This document shows, one piece after another, positions 1 through 6,245 of a DNA stretch of 8,509 bases; within the stretch, counting starts at the first letter, position 1; every line of letters begins with the position of its first letter. A program made the translations under genes and the position numbers. The stretch covers positions 459,240 through 467,748 of the forward strand of contig NZ_GL831112.1 of NCBI RefSeq assembly GCF_000188295.1. The letters are read 5' to 3'. This stretch comes from Streptococcus vestibularis ATCC 49124 (GTDB lineage: Bacteria > Bacillota > Bacilli > Lactobacillales > Streptococcaceae). The notes under the pieces were generated by a model. The model was not told the origin of the DNA. It saw only the letters and a program-made list of their open reading frames with translations, and did no database searches.

Positions 1-39
1 CTCTACAGTAGTTTTACCCACTACAGAAATTATAGAGCC
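1..39. mobile_element. Possible insertion-sequence end (ISL3-like), partial
   Basis: Read on the minus strand from position 39 leftwards, the sequence begins GGCTCTATAATTTC and continues through a small GTAGT/ACTAC inverted repeat. Ends starting GGCTCT are typical of ISL3-family elements, which are common in streptococci. If so, the element extends left out of the window, and the AT-rich ATTTTATT at 40-47 would be the 8-base target duplication. No transposase and no second end is visible, so this is tentative. The same bases could simply be the tail of an upstream transcription unit. Confidence 0.3.
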
Positions 40-60
40 ATTTTATTTTAAAATTACGGA

Positions 61-94
61 GAGACTGAAACGCAATAGTTTCAGTCTTTTTCTT
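61..94 (+). terminator. Rho-independent terminator of a gene upstream of the window
   Basis: A perfect 9-bp stem, GACTGAAAC (63-71) with GTTTCAGTC (78-86), closes a 6-base loop GCAATA and is followed by TTTTTCTT. It ends a plus-strand transcript whose gene lies to the left of the window. The 95-228 stretch after it holds no plausible coding region, only short repeats of AAGTCTC and AAGAGTTT. Confidence 0.82.
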
Positions 95-228
95 ACATCG
101 AAAAGTCTCGCCTGTTGCGTACAAGTCTCTCGATTAACAAGAGTTTCCAAGATTTCAGAAGTGCTGACACATAAGAGTTTAAGAAAGTGTCTACTTTACA
201 CTATTCTGAACAAACCATGCTATTTTTC

Positions 229-256
229 TTGAACAACTGTATTACTGTGCTATAAT
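229..256 (+). promoter_or_regulatory. Promoter of the SPFH gene
   Basis: A -35 box TTGAAC (229-234) is followed by a 16-bp spacer and a consensus -10 box TATAAT (251-256). A TGC immediately upstream (248-250) makes it an extended -10 promoter. Transcription should start near 263, giving a leader of about 34 bases that carries GGAGG (285-289) before the ATG at 297. Confidence 0.8.
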
Positions 257-296
257 AAAGCAAAGAAATTTTTATGTTTATTTTGGAGGACTTAAC

Positions 297-1196
297 ATGC
301 AAGCAGCATTTCTCTTTTTACTGATTTCATTCTTGATTATCTTGGGAATTCTCATCAGTATGCTTTATGTCGTACGTCAACAGTCAGTAGCTATCGTTGA
401 ACGTTTTGGACGCTATCAAAAAATCGCAACGAGTGGTATCCATATGCGTTTGCCATTTGGTATCGATAAAATTGCAGCCCGTATTCAACTACGTTTGCTT
501 CAAAGTGAGATTGTGGTTGAAACTAAGACAAAGGACAATGTCTTTGTCATGATGAATGTGGCTACTCAATATCGTGTTAATGAGCAAAATGTTACAGATG
601 CTTACTATAAACTCATGCGTCCGGAAGCTCAAATTAAATCATACATTGAGGATGCTCTCCGTTCATCAGTTCCTAAATTGACGCTTGATGAGCTTTTTGA
701 GAAGAAGGATGAAATTGCCCTTGAGGTTCAACACCAAGTAGCAGAAGAAATGACCACTTATGGTTATATCATTGTTAAGACCTTGATTACCAAAGTTGAA
801 CCAGATGCTGAAGTTAAGCAGTCTATGAACGAAATCAATGCTGCTCAACGTAAGCGTGTGGCAGCCCAAGAATTGGCAGAAGCAGATAAGATTAAGATTG
901 TCACAGCAGCCGAAGCCGAAGCTGAAAAAGATCGTCTCCATGGTGTTGGTATTGCCCAACAACGTAAAGCTATCGTTGATGGTTTGGCTGAGTCTATTGC
1001 AGAACTTAAAGAGGCTAATGTGGGTATGTCTGAAGAGCAGATTATGTCTATTCTCTTGACCAACCAATATCTAGATACCCTTAATACTTTTGCAGCTAAA
1101 GGTAATCAAACCTTATTCCTACCAAATAATCCAAACGGTGTGGATGATATTCGTACCCAAATTTTGTCAGCCTTGAAAGCAGATAATAAAAATTAA
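297..1196 (+). CDS. SPFH/stomatin-prohibitin-like membrane protein
   Basis: This 299-residue protein has one hydrophobic N-terminal membrane segment (about residues 4-26). An SPFH (Band 7) domain follows, recognised by VVRQQSVAIVERFGRY near residues 25-40, the GIHMRLPFGIDK stretch and YRVNEQNVTDAYYKLMRPE around 92-110. An Ala/Glu/Lys-rich helical region (about 170-245, including AAEAEAEKDR) should form a coiled coil. Family members assemble into large rings on membranes, often with proteases or in lipid microdomains; the partner here is unknown. No NfeD-like partner lies next to it. The ATG has a good GGAGG seven bases upstream. The gene is monocistronic, with its own promoter and a terminator just downstream. 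Family assignment is firm; the physiological role is not. Confidence 0.93.
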   Translation: MQAAFLFLLISFLIILGILISMLYVVRQQSVAIVERFGRYQKIATSGIHMRLPFGIDKIAARIQLRLLQSEIVVETKTKDNVFVMMNVATQYRVNEQNVTDAYYKLMRPEAQIKSYIEDALRSSVPKLTLDELFEKKDEIALEVQHQVAEEMTTYGYIIVKTLITKVEPDAEVKQSMNEINAAQRKRVAAQELAEADKIKIVTAAEAEAEKDRLHGVGIAQQRKAIVDGLAESIAELKEANVGMSEEQIMSILLTNQYLDTLNTFAAKGNQTLFLPNNPNGVDDIRTQILSALKADNKN

Positions 1197-1206
1197 GCAC
1201 AAAAAT

Positions 1207-1236
1207 AAGCCAGATCTATACGATCTGACTTTTTTG
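1207..1236. terminator. Shared terminator between convergent SPFH and glyoxalase genes
   Basis: A stem AAGCCAGATC (1207-1216) with GATCTGACTT (1222-1231), holding one C-A mismatch, closes the loop TATAC and is followed by a T run to 1235. On the minus strand the stem is followed by TTATTTTTG, so it probably stops transcription from both sides. Only 42 bases separate the two stop codons. Confidence 0.8.
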
Positions 1237-1238
1237 TT

Positions 1239-1634
1239 TTATTTTTCTAGGAATTGTGTCAAACGGATAACTTCAATCTTATAGCCATCTGGATCAGTGA
1301 TGAAGTAGTACATTTTTGGTTTACCAGGAAGACCTGAGAGGTCTGTGACAGTGTATCCAGCCTCTTTATGAGCTTGGTGTGTAGCTTCTAGGTCATCAAC
1401 GCCAACAGCGATATGACCGTATCCATCTCCTAAATCATAGGCTTCGTGGTCATAATTGTAGGTTAATTCCAACTCGTAATCAGGATCATCTTCGAGTTGC
1501 AAGTAGACAAGGGTGAACTTATATTCTGGAAAATCATTGCGACGAGCTTCTTTGAAACCAAGTGCTTCTTTATAAAATTTAAGTGAGGCTTCTAGGTCCT
1601 TGACACGGACACAAGTGTGTAGAAATTTAGTCAT
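1239..1634 (-). CDS. gloA: Glyoxalase I-like protein (lactoylglutathione lyase family, VOC fold)
   Basis: The 131-residue protein matches bacterial glyoxalase I in length and shows the two-module vicinal-oxygen-chelate fold. The four expected metal ligands can be placed: His6 (FLHTCVRV), Glu56 (ELTYN), His74 (YGHIAVGV) and Glu121 (GYKIEVI). These motifs are very close to those of E. coli GloA. The family converts the hemithioacetal of methylglyoxal and a thiol (glutathione in GloA) to the S-lactoyl thioester in the cytoplasm. Whether the thiol here is glutathione cannot be read from the sequence. On the minus strand, AAAAGGAG sits eight bases before the ATG. The gene is monocistronic, convergent with the SPFH gene and divergent from the ROK gene. 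Confidence 0.9.
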   Translation of the reverse strand: MTKFLHTCVRVKDLEASLKFYKEALGFKEARRNDFPEYKFTLVYLQLEDDPDYELELTYNYDHEAYDLGDGYGHIAVGVDDLEATHQAHKEAGYTVTDLSGLPGKPKMYYFITDPDGYKIEVIRLTQFLEK

Positions 1635-1668
1635 GTGAGATACTCCTTTTATCTAATTCTGTAAGTTT

Positions 1669-1697
1669 ATGATAGCATTTTGGAACCGTTTTTTCTA
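1669..1697 (-). promoter_or_regulatory. Promoter of the glyoxalase gene
   Basis: On the minus strand, -35 TAGAAA (1697-1692), a 17-bp spacer and -10 TATCAT (1674-1669) with an upstream TGC form a moderate extended -10 promoter. Start would be near 1662, about 28 bases before the ATG. Its -35 overlaps that of the divergent ROK promoter. Confidence 0.55.
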
Positions 1698-1721
1698 CTA
1701 TTGGCTCTTTTATGCTATAAT
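1693..1721 (+). promoter_or_regulatory. Promoter of the ROK gene
   Basis: A consensus -10 TATAAT (1716-1721) is preceded by TGC (1713-1715). The only -35 candidate is the weak TTCTAC (1693-1698), with a 17-bp spacer. Expected start is near 1728. This position makes any coding start upstream of about 1728 impossible for this transcript and so supports the ATG at 1750. Confidence 0.65.
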
Positions 1722-1749
1722 GACGAAAAACAATCTGTGGAGTATGCTT

Positions 1750-2643
1750 ATGACAATTTTAGCGATTGATTTTGGGGGAACACAGGTGAAGTCGGCACTT
1801 GTTTCAGAGCAGTTTACCATTGAAAAGAGTCTGCCGACGCAGTCATCTCCACAAACCTTAGAACAAGCTACTGATATGATTGATCAGATAGTTACTTCAG
1901 TTGAAGCAGCCCTATCAGGTATAGCTATTAGTGTTCCTGGAACTGTTGATACTGAGGAGGGTGTGATTTATCACGGCGGTTTGTTGAGATTCTTTCATGG
2001 TTTTCGTGTCAAAGCAGCCCTGCAAGCCAAGTATCATTTGCCAGTAGCTGCTCTTAATGATGGAAAAGCAGTCGCCTTGGCAGAGCTAGCTACAGGTCAT
2101 TTGCAAGGAGTGACCAATGGTGCAGCCCTTGTTTTGGGTTCAGGTCTAGGTGGTGGATTTATTATTAATAGTAAACTTTTTCAAGGAAGTCACTTTCAAG
2201 CGGGTGAGTTGACCATTCTGTTACCAGTTCAAATGGAAAAAGTGGATTCTTCATTGATGCGAGGCATGATTTTGTCGGCTGTCGGTTTAATCACCAAGGT
2301 AAATGAAGTGCTAGGTGACTCAGATTTAAAGGATGGTTTAGCCGCATTTAAGGCCATAAATGCAGGAGATAAAACAGTCTATCCACTTTTTGAAAGCTAT
2401 TGCCGTAACTTAGCCATTACCATATTGAATCTTCAAACCATTTTTGATATGGAAACCTTTGTTATTGGAGGTGGTATTTCAGCCCAGCCTATTCTTATCG
2501 AGGAGGTCAACCGCCAGTTTGATAAGGTTCACCATGAGATTGACTTTATTGGTAAAATTATTAAACGTCCAAAGATTGTAGCCTGTCATCATCATAATGG
2601 AGCAAATCTAATTGGTGCAGCCTATTTTCTTAAGCAAGGATAA
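1750..2643 (+). CDS. ROK-family protein, probable sugar kinase
   Basis: The 297-residue protein has the ASKHA/ROK fold. The phosphate-binding motif AIDFGGTQVK lies at 5-14, the putative catalytic base Asp104 in ALNDGKAVALAE, and a glycine-rich GSGLGGGFIINSK at 130-142; VIGGGIS (238-244) marks the adenosine site. There is no N-terminal helix-turn-helix, so it is a kinase type rather than a repressor type. The ROK zinc motif CxCGxxGC is absent, and the usual ExGH reads Glu-Leu-Thr-Ile (153-156). This suggests a divergent subgroup such as beta-glucoside kinases, and the substrate is unknown. ATG 1750 is chosen over in-frame starts at 1669, 1720 and 1744: it alone has a well-spaced GTGGAG, and the promoter lies inside the longer frame. 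It is monocistronic, ending at a terminator. Confidence 0.83.
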   Translation: MTILAIDFGGTQVKSALVSEQFTIEKSLPTQSSPQTLEQATDMIDQIVTSVEAALSGIAISVPGTVDTEEGVIYHGGLLRFFHGFRVKAALQAKYHLPVAALNDGKAVALAELATGHLQGVTNGAALVLGSGLGGGFIINSKLFQGSHFQAGELTILLPVQMEKVDSSLMRGMILSAVGLITKVNEVLGDSDLKDGLAAFKAINAGDKTVYPLFESYCRNLAITILNLQTIFDMETFVIGGGISAQPILIEEVNRQFDKVHHEIDFIGKIIKRPKIVACHHHNGANLIGAAYFLKQG

Positions 2644-2700
2644 CGGATAGTAAATTCGATTACTTGCAAAAATATACATAAAATACCTAACTTTTTTGTG

Positions 2701-2727
2701 ACGAGCGGCCAATTCCGTTCGTTTTTT
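2701..2727 (+). terminator. Terminator after the ROK gene
   Basis: An 8-bp stem, ACGAGCGG (2701-2708) with CCGTTCGT (2715-2722) and one G-T pair, closes the loop CCAATT and runs into six T residues. It separates the ROK unit from the serine operon. Confidence 0.85.
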
Positions 2728-2738
2728 ACTATTAACAC

Positions 2739-2767
2739 TTTACAATATTCAGAAAATTCGCTATAAT
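2739..2767 (+). promoter_or_regulatory. Promoter of the serC-GNAT-serA operon
   Basis: TTTACA (2739-2744), a 17-bp spacer and TATAAT (2762-2767) form a near-consensus sigma-A promoter without the TG extension. Start should be near 2774, leaving a leader of about 23 bases with GGAGG (2785-2789) before the serC ATG. No other promoter is apparent before serA. Confidence 0.85.
2744..2758 (+). promoter_or_regulatory. Candidate CodY box in the serC promoter
   Basis: AATATTCAGAAAATT matches the CodY consensus AATTTTCWGAAAATT at 14 of 15 positions. It occupies the spacer between the -35 and -10 boxes, where a bound repressor would block RNA polymerase. CodY represses amino acid biosynthesis genes in lactococci and streptococci when branched-chain amino acids are abundant, which fits a serine operon. 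The match is seen in the sequence; binding is inferred. Confidence 0.7.
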
Positions 2768-2796
2768 GGGACCATTAAAATTTTGGAGGTGTCTTT

Positions 2797-3891
2797 ATGA
2801 CAATTTATAATTTCTCAGCAGGACCTGCTACATTACCAAAACCTGTGCTCGAAAAAGCACAAGCTGAATTGCTTAACTATCAATATTCCGGTATGTCCGT
2901 GCTAGAAATGTCCCACCGTTCTCCAGAATTTGACAAAATCGTTAAAGATGCGGAAGCGACACTTCGCGAGCTTATGGCCATTCCTGATAACTATAAGGTT
3001 ATTTTCTTGCAAGGGGGCGCTTCAACGCAATTCACAATGGTTCCACTGAACCTTGCTCAAGGTAAGAAAGCTTACTACCTTGTGGGAGGGTCATGGGGTA
3101 AAAAAGCTTATACAGAAGCTGTTAAACTTTCAAAAACTATTCCTTTTGAACCAATTCTTTTGGCGTCATCTGAGGATACTGTTTACGATCATATTCCAAG
3201 TTTTGATCCTTCAACGATTGATCCAGAAGCCGCTTATGTTCACTTGACTACCAATAATACAATTGAGGGAACATCTATCTATGATTTGCCTGATACTAAT
3301 GGTGTGCCAATTGTAGCAGATATGTCTTCAAATATCTTAGCAGCTCGCTATAATGTTGAGGATTTTGCTCTTATCTATGCTGGTGCTCAGAAAAATATTG
3401 GGCCTGCTGGTGTAACAGTGGTTATCGTCCGTGAAGACTTCCTTAACGACCAACCACAATTGTCTGCTATGTTGGATTATCGTATTCAAGCTGAAGCAGG
3501 ATCACTTTACAATACACCACCATGTTTCAACATCTATATTTCAAAACTCGTCTTTGACTGGGTTAAAAATGAAATTGGTGGCGTAGACAAGATGGCTGAA
3601 ATTCAACGCGAAAAATCTGGTCTTCTCTACGATTACATTGAGTCATCTGATTTCTACACAAACCCTGTCAAATATGAAAAGGATCGTTCTGTCTGCAACA
3701 TTCCGTTTGTTACACCAAGTAAAGAGTTGGATACTAAGTTTGTAGCAGAAGCAGATGCTCTTGGTTTCAAGAATATCAAAGGACACCGTTCTGTAGGTGG
3801 TATGCGTGCTAGTGTTTATAATGCTTTCCCACGTCAGGGTGTACTTGACTTGATTGACTTTATGAAGAAATTTGAAGCCGAAAATAAATAA
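2797..3891 (+). CDS. serC: Phosphoserine aminotransferase
   Basis: SerC is a pyridoxal-phosphate enzyme that transaminates 3-phosphohydroxypyruvate with glutamate to O-phosphoserine, the second step of serine synthesis, in the cytoplasm. At 364 residues it is full length. Signatures are [10 protein letters not shown] at 5-14, [12 protein letters not shown] near 34-45, the phosphate-binding GGASTQF at 73-79, ADMSSN at 174-179 and the cofactor lysine Lys199 in [10 protein letters not shown]-terminal [14 protein letters not shown] supplies substrate-binding residues. GGAGG lies seven bases before the ATG. It is first in the operon with a GNAT gene and serA, downstream of a promoter carrying a CodY-like box. 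Confidence 0.97.
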   Translation: MTIYNFSAGPATLPKPVLEKAQAELLNYQYSGMSVLEMSHRSPEFDKIVKDAEATLRELMAIPDNYKVIFLQGGASTQFTMVPLNLAQGKKAYYLVGGSWGKKAYTEAVKLSKTIPFEPILLASSEDTVYDHIPSFDPSTIDPEAAYVHLTTNNTIEGTSIYDLPDTNGVPIVADMSSNILAARYNVEDFALIYAGAQKNIGPAGVTVVIVREDFLNDQPQLSAMLDYRIQAEAGSLYNTPPCFNIYISKLVFDWVKNEIGGVDKMAEIQREKSGLLYDYIESSDFYTNPVKYEKDRSVCNIPFVTPSKELDTKFVAEADALGFKNIKGHRSVGGMRASVYNAFPRQGVLDLIDFMKKFEAENK

Positions 3892-3903
3892 TTAGGTAAA
3901 GAG

Positions 3904-4461
3904 ATGGAAATTAGACAAGCCTTCCCAAATGAAATTGGGGCTATCATGACTGTGATTGAGAGTGCTAGAACTGCTTTAGCAGAAGCGGGTAGTTTCCAAT
4001 GGCAAGGGGCTGATGGTTACCCTACTGAAGAAACCATCTTTGATGATGTTCTTAAAGGGCAAGCCTATGTCGGTATCATTGACGGTCAAATTGTTTCTTA
4101 TGCTGCGGTGGTTACTGATGGAGACCCTGCTTACGACAAAATCTATGATGGAGACTGGAAGCATCATAATAAGCGCTACATTACCTTCCATAGGATTGCC
4201 GTTTTGACTGAGGTTACAGGTCAAAGGGTCGCTCAAACCTTTATTCAAGGTCTTATTGAGGGAACTGACGCTCATGATTTTCGTTGCGACACGCATGAAA
4301 AGAATCTTGTCATGCAGCATATTTTGGAGAAACTTGGCTATGTCTATTGTGGTAAGGTTCCTATTGATGGTGAACGACTTGCCTATCAGAAAATCAAAAC
4401 CAAGAGGGAGAAGGCTTTTTATCAAGAAGTTGATGAAGCTACTCACCACGGGATTCATTAA
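3904..4461 (+). CDS. GNAT-family N-acetyltransferase inside the serine operon
   Basis: The 185-residue protein has the GNAT fold. The N-terminal MEIRQAFPNEIGAIMTVIESA is the first strand and helix, residues 54-70 form the central strands, and RIAVLTEVTGQRVAQTFIQ (97-115) is motif A, the acetyl-CoA pyrophosphate loop. NLVMQHILEKLGYVYCGKV (134-152) is motif B. The loop reads Val-Thr-Gly-Gln-Arg-Val-Ala rather than the usual Q/R-x-x-G-x-G/A, so it is somewhat divergent. Its substrate cannot be told from sequence. It starts 12 bases after serC with a modest AGG and is followed 18 bases later by serA, so it is co-transcribed with both. That placement suggests a link to serine or a related metabolite, but this is inference only. 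Confidence 0.85.
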   Translation: MEIRQAFPNEIGAIMTVIESARTALAEAGSFQWQGADGYPTEETIFDDVLKGQAYVGIIDGQIVSYAAVVTDGDPAYDKIYDGDWKHHNKRYITFHRIAVLTEVTGQRVAQTFIQGLIEGTDAHDFRCDTHEKNLVMQHILEKLGYVYCGKVPIDGERLAYQKIKTKREKAFYQEVDEATHHGIH

Positions 4462-4479
4462 TTTAAGAGGAATAAAATT

Positions 4480-5658
4480 ATGGTATTTAGCGTAAAAACA
4501 TATAATAATATTAACCAAATTGGTTTGAAGGAACTTGGAAATCATTTCCAAATTGATGGTGATTTAGCGGAAAATCCAGATGCTTACATTATTCGTAGTC
4601 AAAATCTCCATGATACAGTTTTCCCTGAAAATTTGAAAGCTATTGCGCGTGCCGGTGCTGGGACTAATAATATCCCAGTGGATGAAGCAACTGAAAAAGG
4701 AATTGTTGTCTTCAATACTCCAGGAGCTAATGCTAATGCAGTTAAAGAAGCTGTCTTAGCTTCTATCTTGCTTTCAGCACGTGATTATATTGCGGCCAAT
4801 GCTTGGGTTAACAAACTTAGCGGTGACGATGTGCCTAAACAAATCGAAGCAGGTAAGAAGCAGTTTGCGGGTAGCGAGATTGCTGGTAAGACACTGGGTG
4901 TTATCGGCCTAGGTGCCATTGGTGCGCGTATTGCTAACGATGCCTACCGTTTGGGAATGAAGGTCTATGGCTACGACCCATATGTTTCTATTGAAGCAGC
5001 TTGGAATATTTCTCACCACGTTAAGCGTGTTTCTGATCTCAAAGAAATCTTTGAAAACTGTGATTATATCACTGTTCACGTTCCATTGACACCTGATACG
5101 AAAGGTACTTTCAATGCAGATGCCTTTAGCCTCATGCAAAAAGGAACAACAATCATCAACTTTGCCCGTGCAGAATTAGTAGAGAATGATGCGCTCTTTG
5201 ATGCTTTGGAAACAGGTGTAGTAAAACGTTACATCACTGACTTTGGAACAGAAGAACTACTTAATAAGCCTAATGTGACAGTCTTTCCACACGTTGGTGG
5301 TTCGACGGGTGAAGCAGAGCTTAACTGTGCTATTATGGCTGGTCAAACCATCCGTCGCTTCATGGAAACAGGTGAAATTGTCAATTCTGTTAACTTCCCA
5401 CGTGTACAACAGGTTTTGAGTGCTCCATATCGTATCACTTTGATTAATAAAAACGTGCCTAACATTGTGGCCCGTATTTCAACAGCAGTCTCTGATTTTA
5501 ATATCAATATTGATAATATCATTAACCGTTCAAAGGGAGAGTATGCTTATACCCTTCTTGACCTTGATGAGACAGACAAGTCTAAGATTGATGAATTGGT
5601 CGCTAAGTTTGAGGCCAGCGACAATATCGTACGAGTACGTTTGATTAAAGGTAAATAA
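4480..5658 (+). CDS. serA: D-3-phosphoglycerate dehydrogenase
   Basis: SerA oxidises 3-phosphoglycerate to 3-phosphohydroxypyruvate with NAD, the first committed step of serine synthesis. The 392 residues contain a substrate-binding part (1-95 and about 285-310) and a Rossmann domain with GLGAIG at 143-148 and Asp166 as the likely NAD-ribose acidic residue (YGYDPY). Active-site residues are Arg230 in NFARAELV, a Glu near 258-259 and His271 in PHVGGST. A C-terminal ACT domain (about 318-392, NKNVPNIVARISTAVSDFNINI) is the usual serine-sensing module. The larger intervening domain of long SerA forms is absent. AGAGGA lies upstream of the ATG, and the gene ends the operon at a strong terminator. 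SerB is not nearby. Confidence 0.95.
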   Translation: MVFSVKTYNNINQIGLKELGNHFQIDGDLAENPDAYIIRSQNLHDTVFPENLKAIARAGAGTNNIPVDEATEKGIVVFNTPGANANAVKEAVLASILLSARDYIAANAWVNKLSGDDVPKQIEAGKKQFAGSEIAGKTLGVIGLGAIGARIANDAYRLGMKVYGYDPYVSIEAAWNISHHVKRVSDLKEIFENCDYITVHVPLTPDTKGTFNADAFSLMQKGTTIINFARAELVENDALFDALETGVVKRYITDFGTEELLNKPNVTVFPHVGGSTGEAELNCAIMAGQTIRRFMETGEIVNSVNFPRVQQVLSAPYRITLINKNVPNIVARISTAVSDFNINIDNIINRSKGEYAYTLLDLDETDKSKIDELVAKFEASDNIVRVRLIKGK

Positions 5659-5672
5659 TTCAGAAATAAGCT

Positions 5673-5702
5673 GACAGGAACAAGGTTTTCCTGTCTTTTT
5701 TT
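5673..5702 (+). terminator. Terminator of the serine operon
   Basis: A perfect 8-bp stem GACAGGAA (5673-5680) with TTCCTGTC (5688-5695) closes the loop CAAGGTT and is followed by seven T residues. The T run flows directly into the extended -10 element of the ogt promoter. Confidence 0.9.
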
Positions 5703-5710
5703 GTTATAAT
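5702..5710 (+). promoter_or_regulatory. Extended -10 promoter of ogt, leaderless
   Basis: TGT followed by TATAAT (5705-5710) is an extended -10 element. No recognisable -35 exists: the position 17 bp upstream (AAGGTT, 5682-5687) is the loop of the serA terminator. The expected start, about seven bases after the -10, falls on the ogt ATG at 5717, leaving no leader and no ribosome binding site. Confidence 0.7.
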
Positions 5711-5716
5711 GAACTT

Positions 5717-6211
5717 ATGTATTATCGTCAGTATTATGTATCCCCTATTGGTCGCCTGTCCTTGGTGGCTGGTGAGGAAGTCCTCTATGGTATATGGTTA
5801 AAAGGACAAAATCATTTTCAGTCTGGTTTTAAGGAAGAGGAGTTAGCGGACACCTCAAATCCTATTTTAGAAGTGACCAAGAAGTGGTTGCAGGCTTATT
5901 TTAAAGGTGAGAATCCAAGTCCAGATGACCTTCCTTTAGCTGAACGAGGAACAGCTTTCCAACAAAGAGTTTGGTTGGCTTTAAGTGAAATTCCTATGGG
6001 GCAAATCAGAACCTATGGTCAGATTGGTAAGGCAATCTCTTGTCGATCCGCACAGGCTGTAGGAACTGCTGTTAGTAAGAATCCCTGGCTGATTCTTATC
6101 CCTTGTCATCGTGTTTTGCCTAGTAGTGGTCACTTAGGAAATTATGCGGCAGGAGAGTATGCCAAGCGTTTCTTACTTCGTTTGGAAGGCCTTAGGTTTG
6201 CCAAGCCTTAA
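5717..6211 (+). CDS. ogt: Methylated-DNA--protein-cysteine methyltransferase
   Basis: Ogt repairs O6-alkylguanine by moving the alkyl group irreversibly to its own cysteine. The 164-residue protein has the normal two-part architecture. The N-terminal fold is YYVSPIGRLSLVAG. The C-terminal DNA-binding domain holds the RTYGQIGKAI helix-turn-helix, the Asn hinge (Asn122), the acceptor Cys130 in IPCHRV and Glu157. The residue matching the arginine finger (Arg in ARAVG of human MGMT) is Gln113 here. No Shine-Dalgarno sequence precedes the ATG, and no other in-frame start exists between the stop at 5672 and 5717. The start is therefore secure, and the mRNA is probably leaderless. The downstream CxxC gene probably shares the transcript. 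Confidence 0.93.
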   Translation: MYYRQYYVSPIGRLSLVAGEEVLYGIWLKGQNHFQSGFKEEELADTSNPILEVTKKWLQAYFKGENPSPDDLPLAERGTAFQQRVWLALSEIPMGQIRTYGQIGKAISCRSAQAVGTAVSKNPWLILIPCHRVLPSSGHLGNYAAGEYAKRFLLRLEGLRFAKP

Positions 6212-6245
6212 ATAGATAGCTTATGCTAGAGAAAAGGAGAAAAAC

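Noticed and set aside
838..1063. Short overlapping frames on both strands in the SPFH coiled-coil region
   Set aside because: The repetitive Ala/Glu/Lys codons leave several frames open by chance; none has a ribosome binding site.
666..1067. 133-residue open frame on the minus strand inside the SPFH gene
   Set aside because: It lies wholly antisense to a well-supported gene, has no ribosome binding site or promoter, and its Phe/Asn/Leu-rich composition mirrors the Glu/Lys/Ala codons of the other strand.
1669..1749. 27-residue N-terminal extension of the ROK protein
   Set aside because: The extended frame covers the promoter and the divergent spacer. It also pushes the DFGGT motif far from the N-terminus, unlike the family.
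2648..2670. AGTAA/TTACT inverted repeat after the ROK stop codon
   Set aside because: The stem is only five A/T-rich pairs and has no T run; the true terminator is at 2701-2727.
2774..2796. Riboswitch or T-box leader upstream of serC
   Set aside because: The promoter leaves only about 23 bases of leader, too short for any structured amino acid sensor.
3053..3247. 64-residue plus-strand frame inside serC
   Set aside because: Out-of-frame shadow of serC with no start signal or domain; the same holds for the small frames at 4013-4207, 4256-4495 and 4909-5139.
3976..4551. 191-residue minus-strand open frame across the GNAT gene and the start of serA
   Set aside because: It starts with a TTG codon without a Shine-Dalgarno sequence, crosses two real genes antisense, and shows no recognisable domain.
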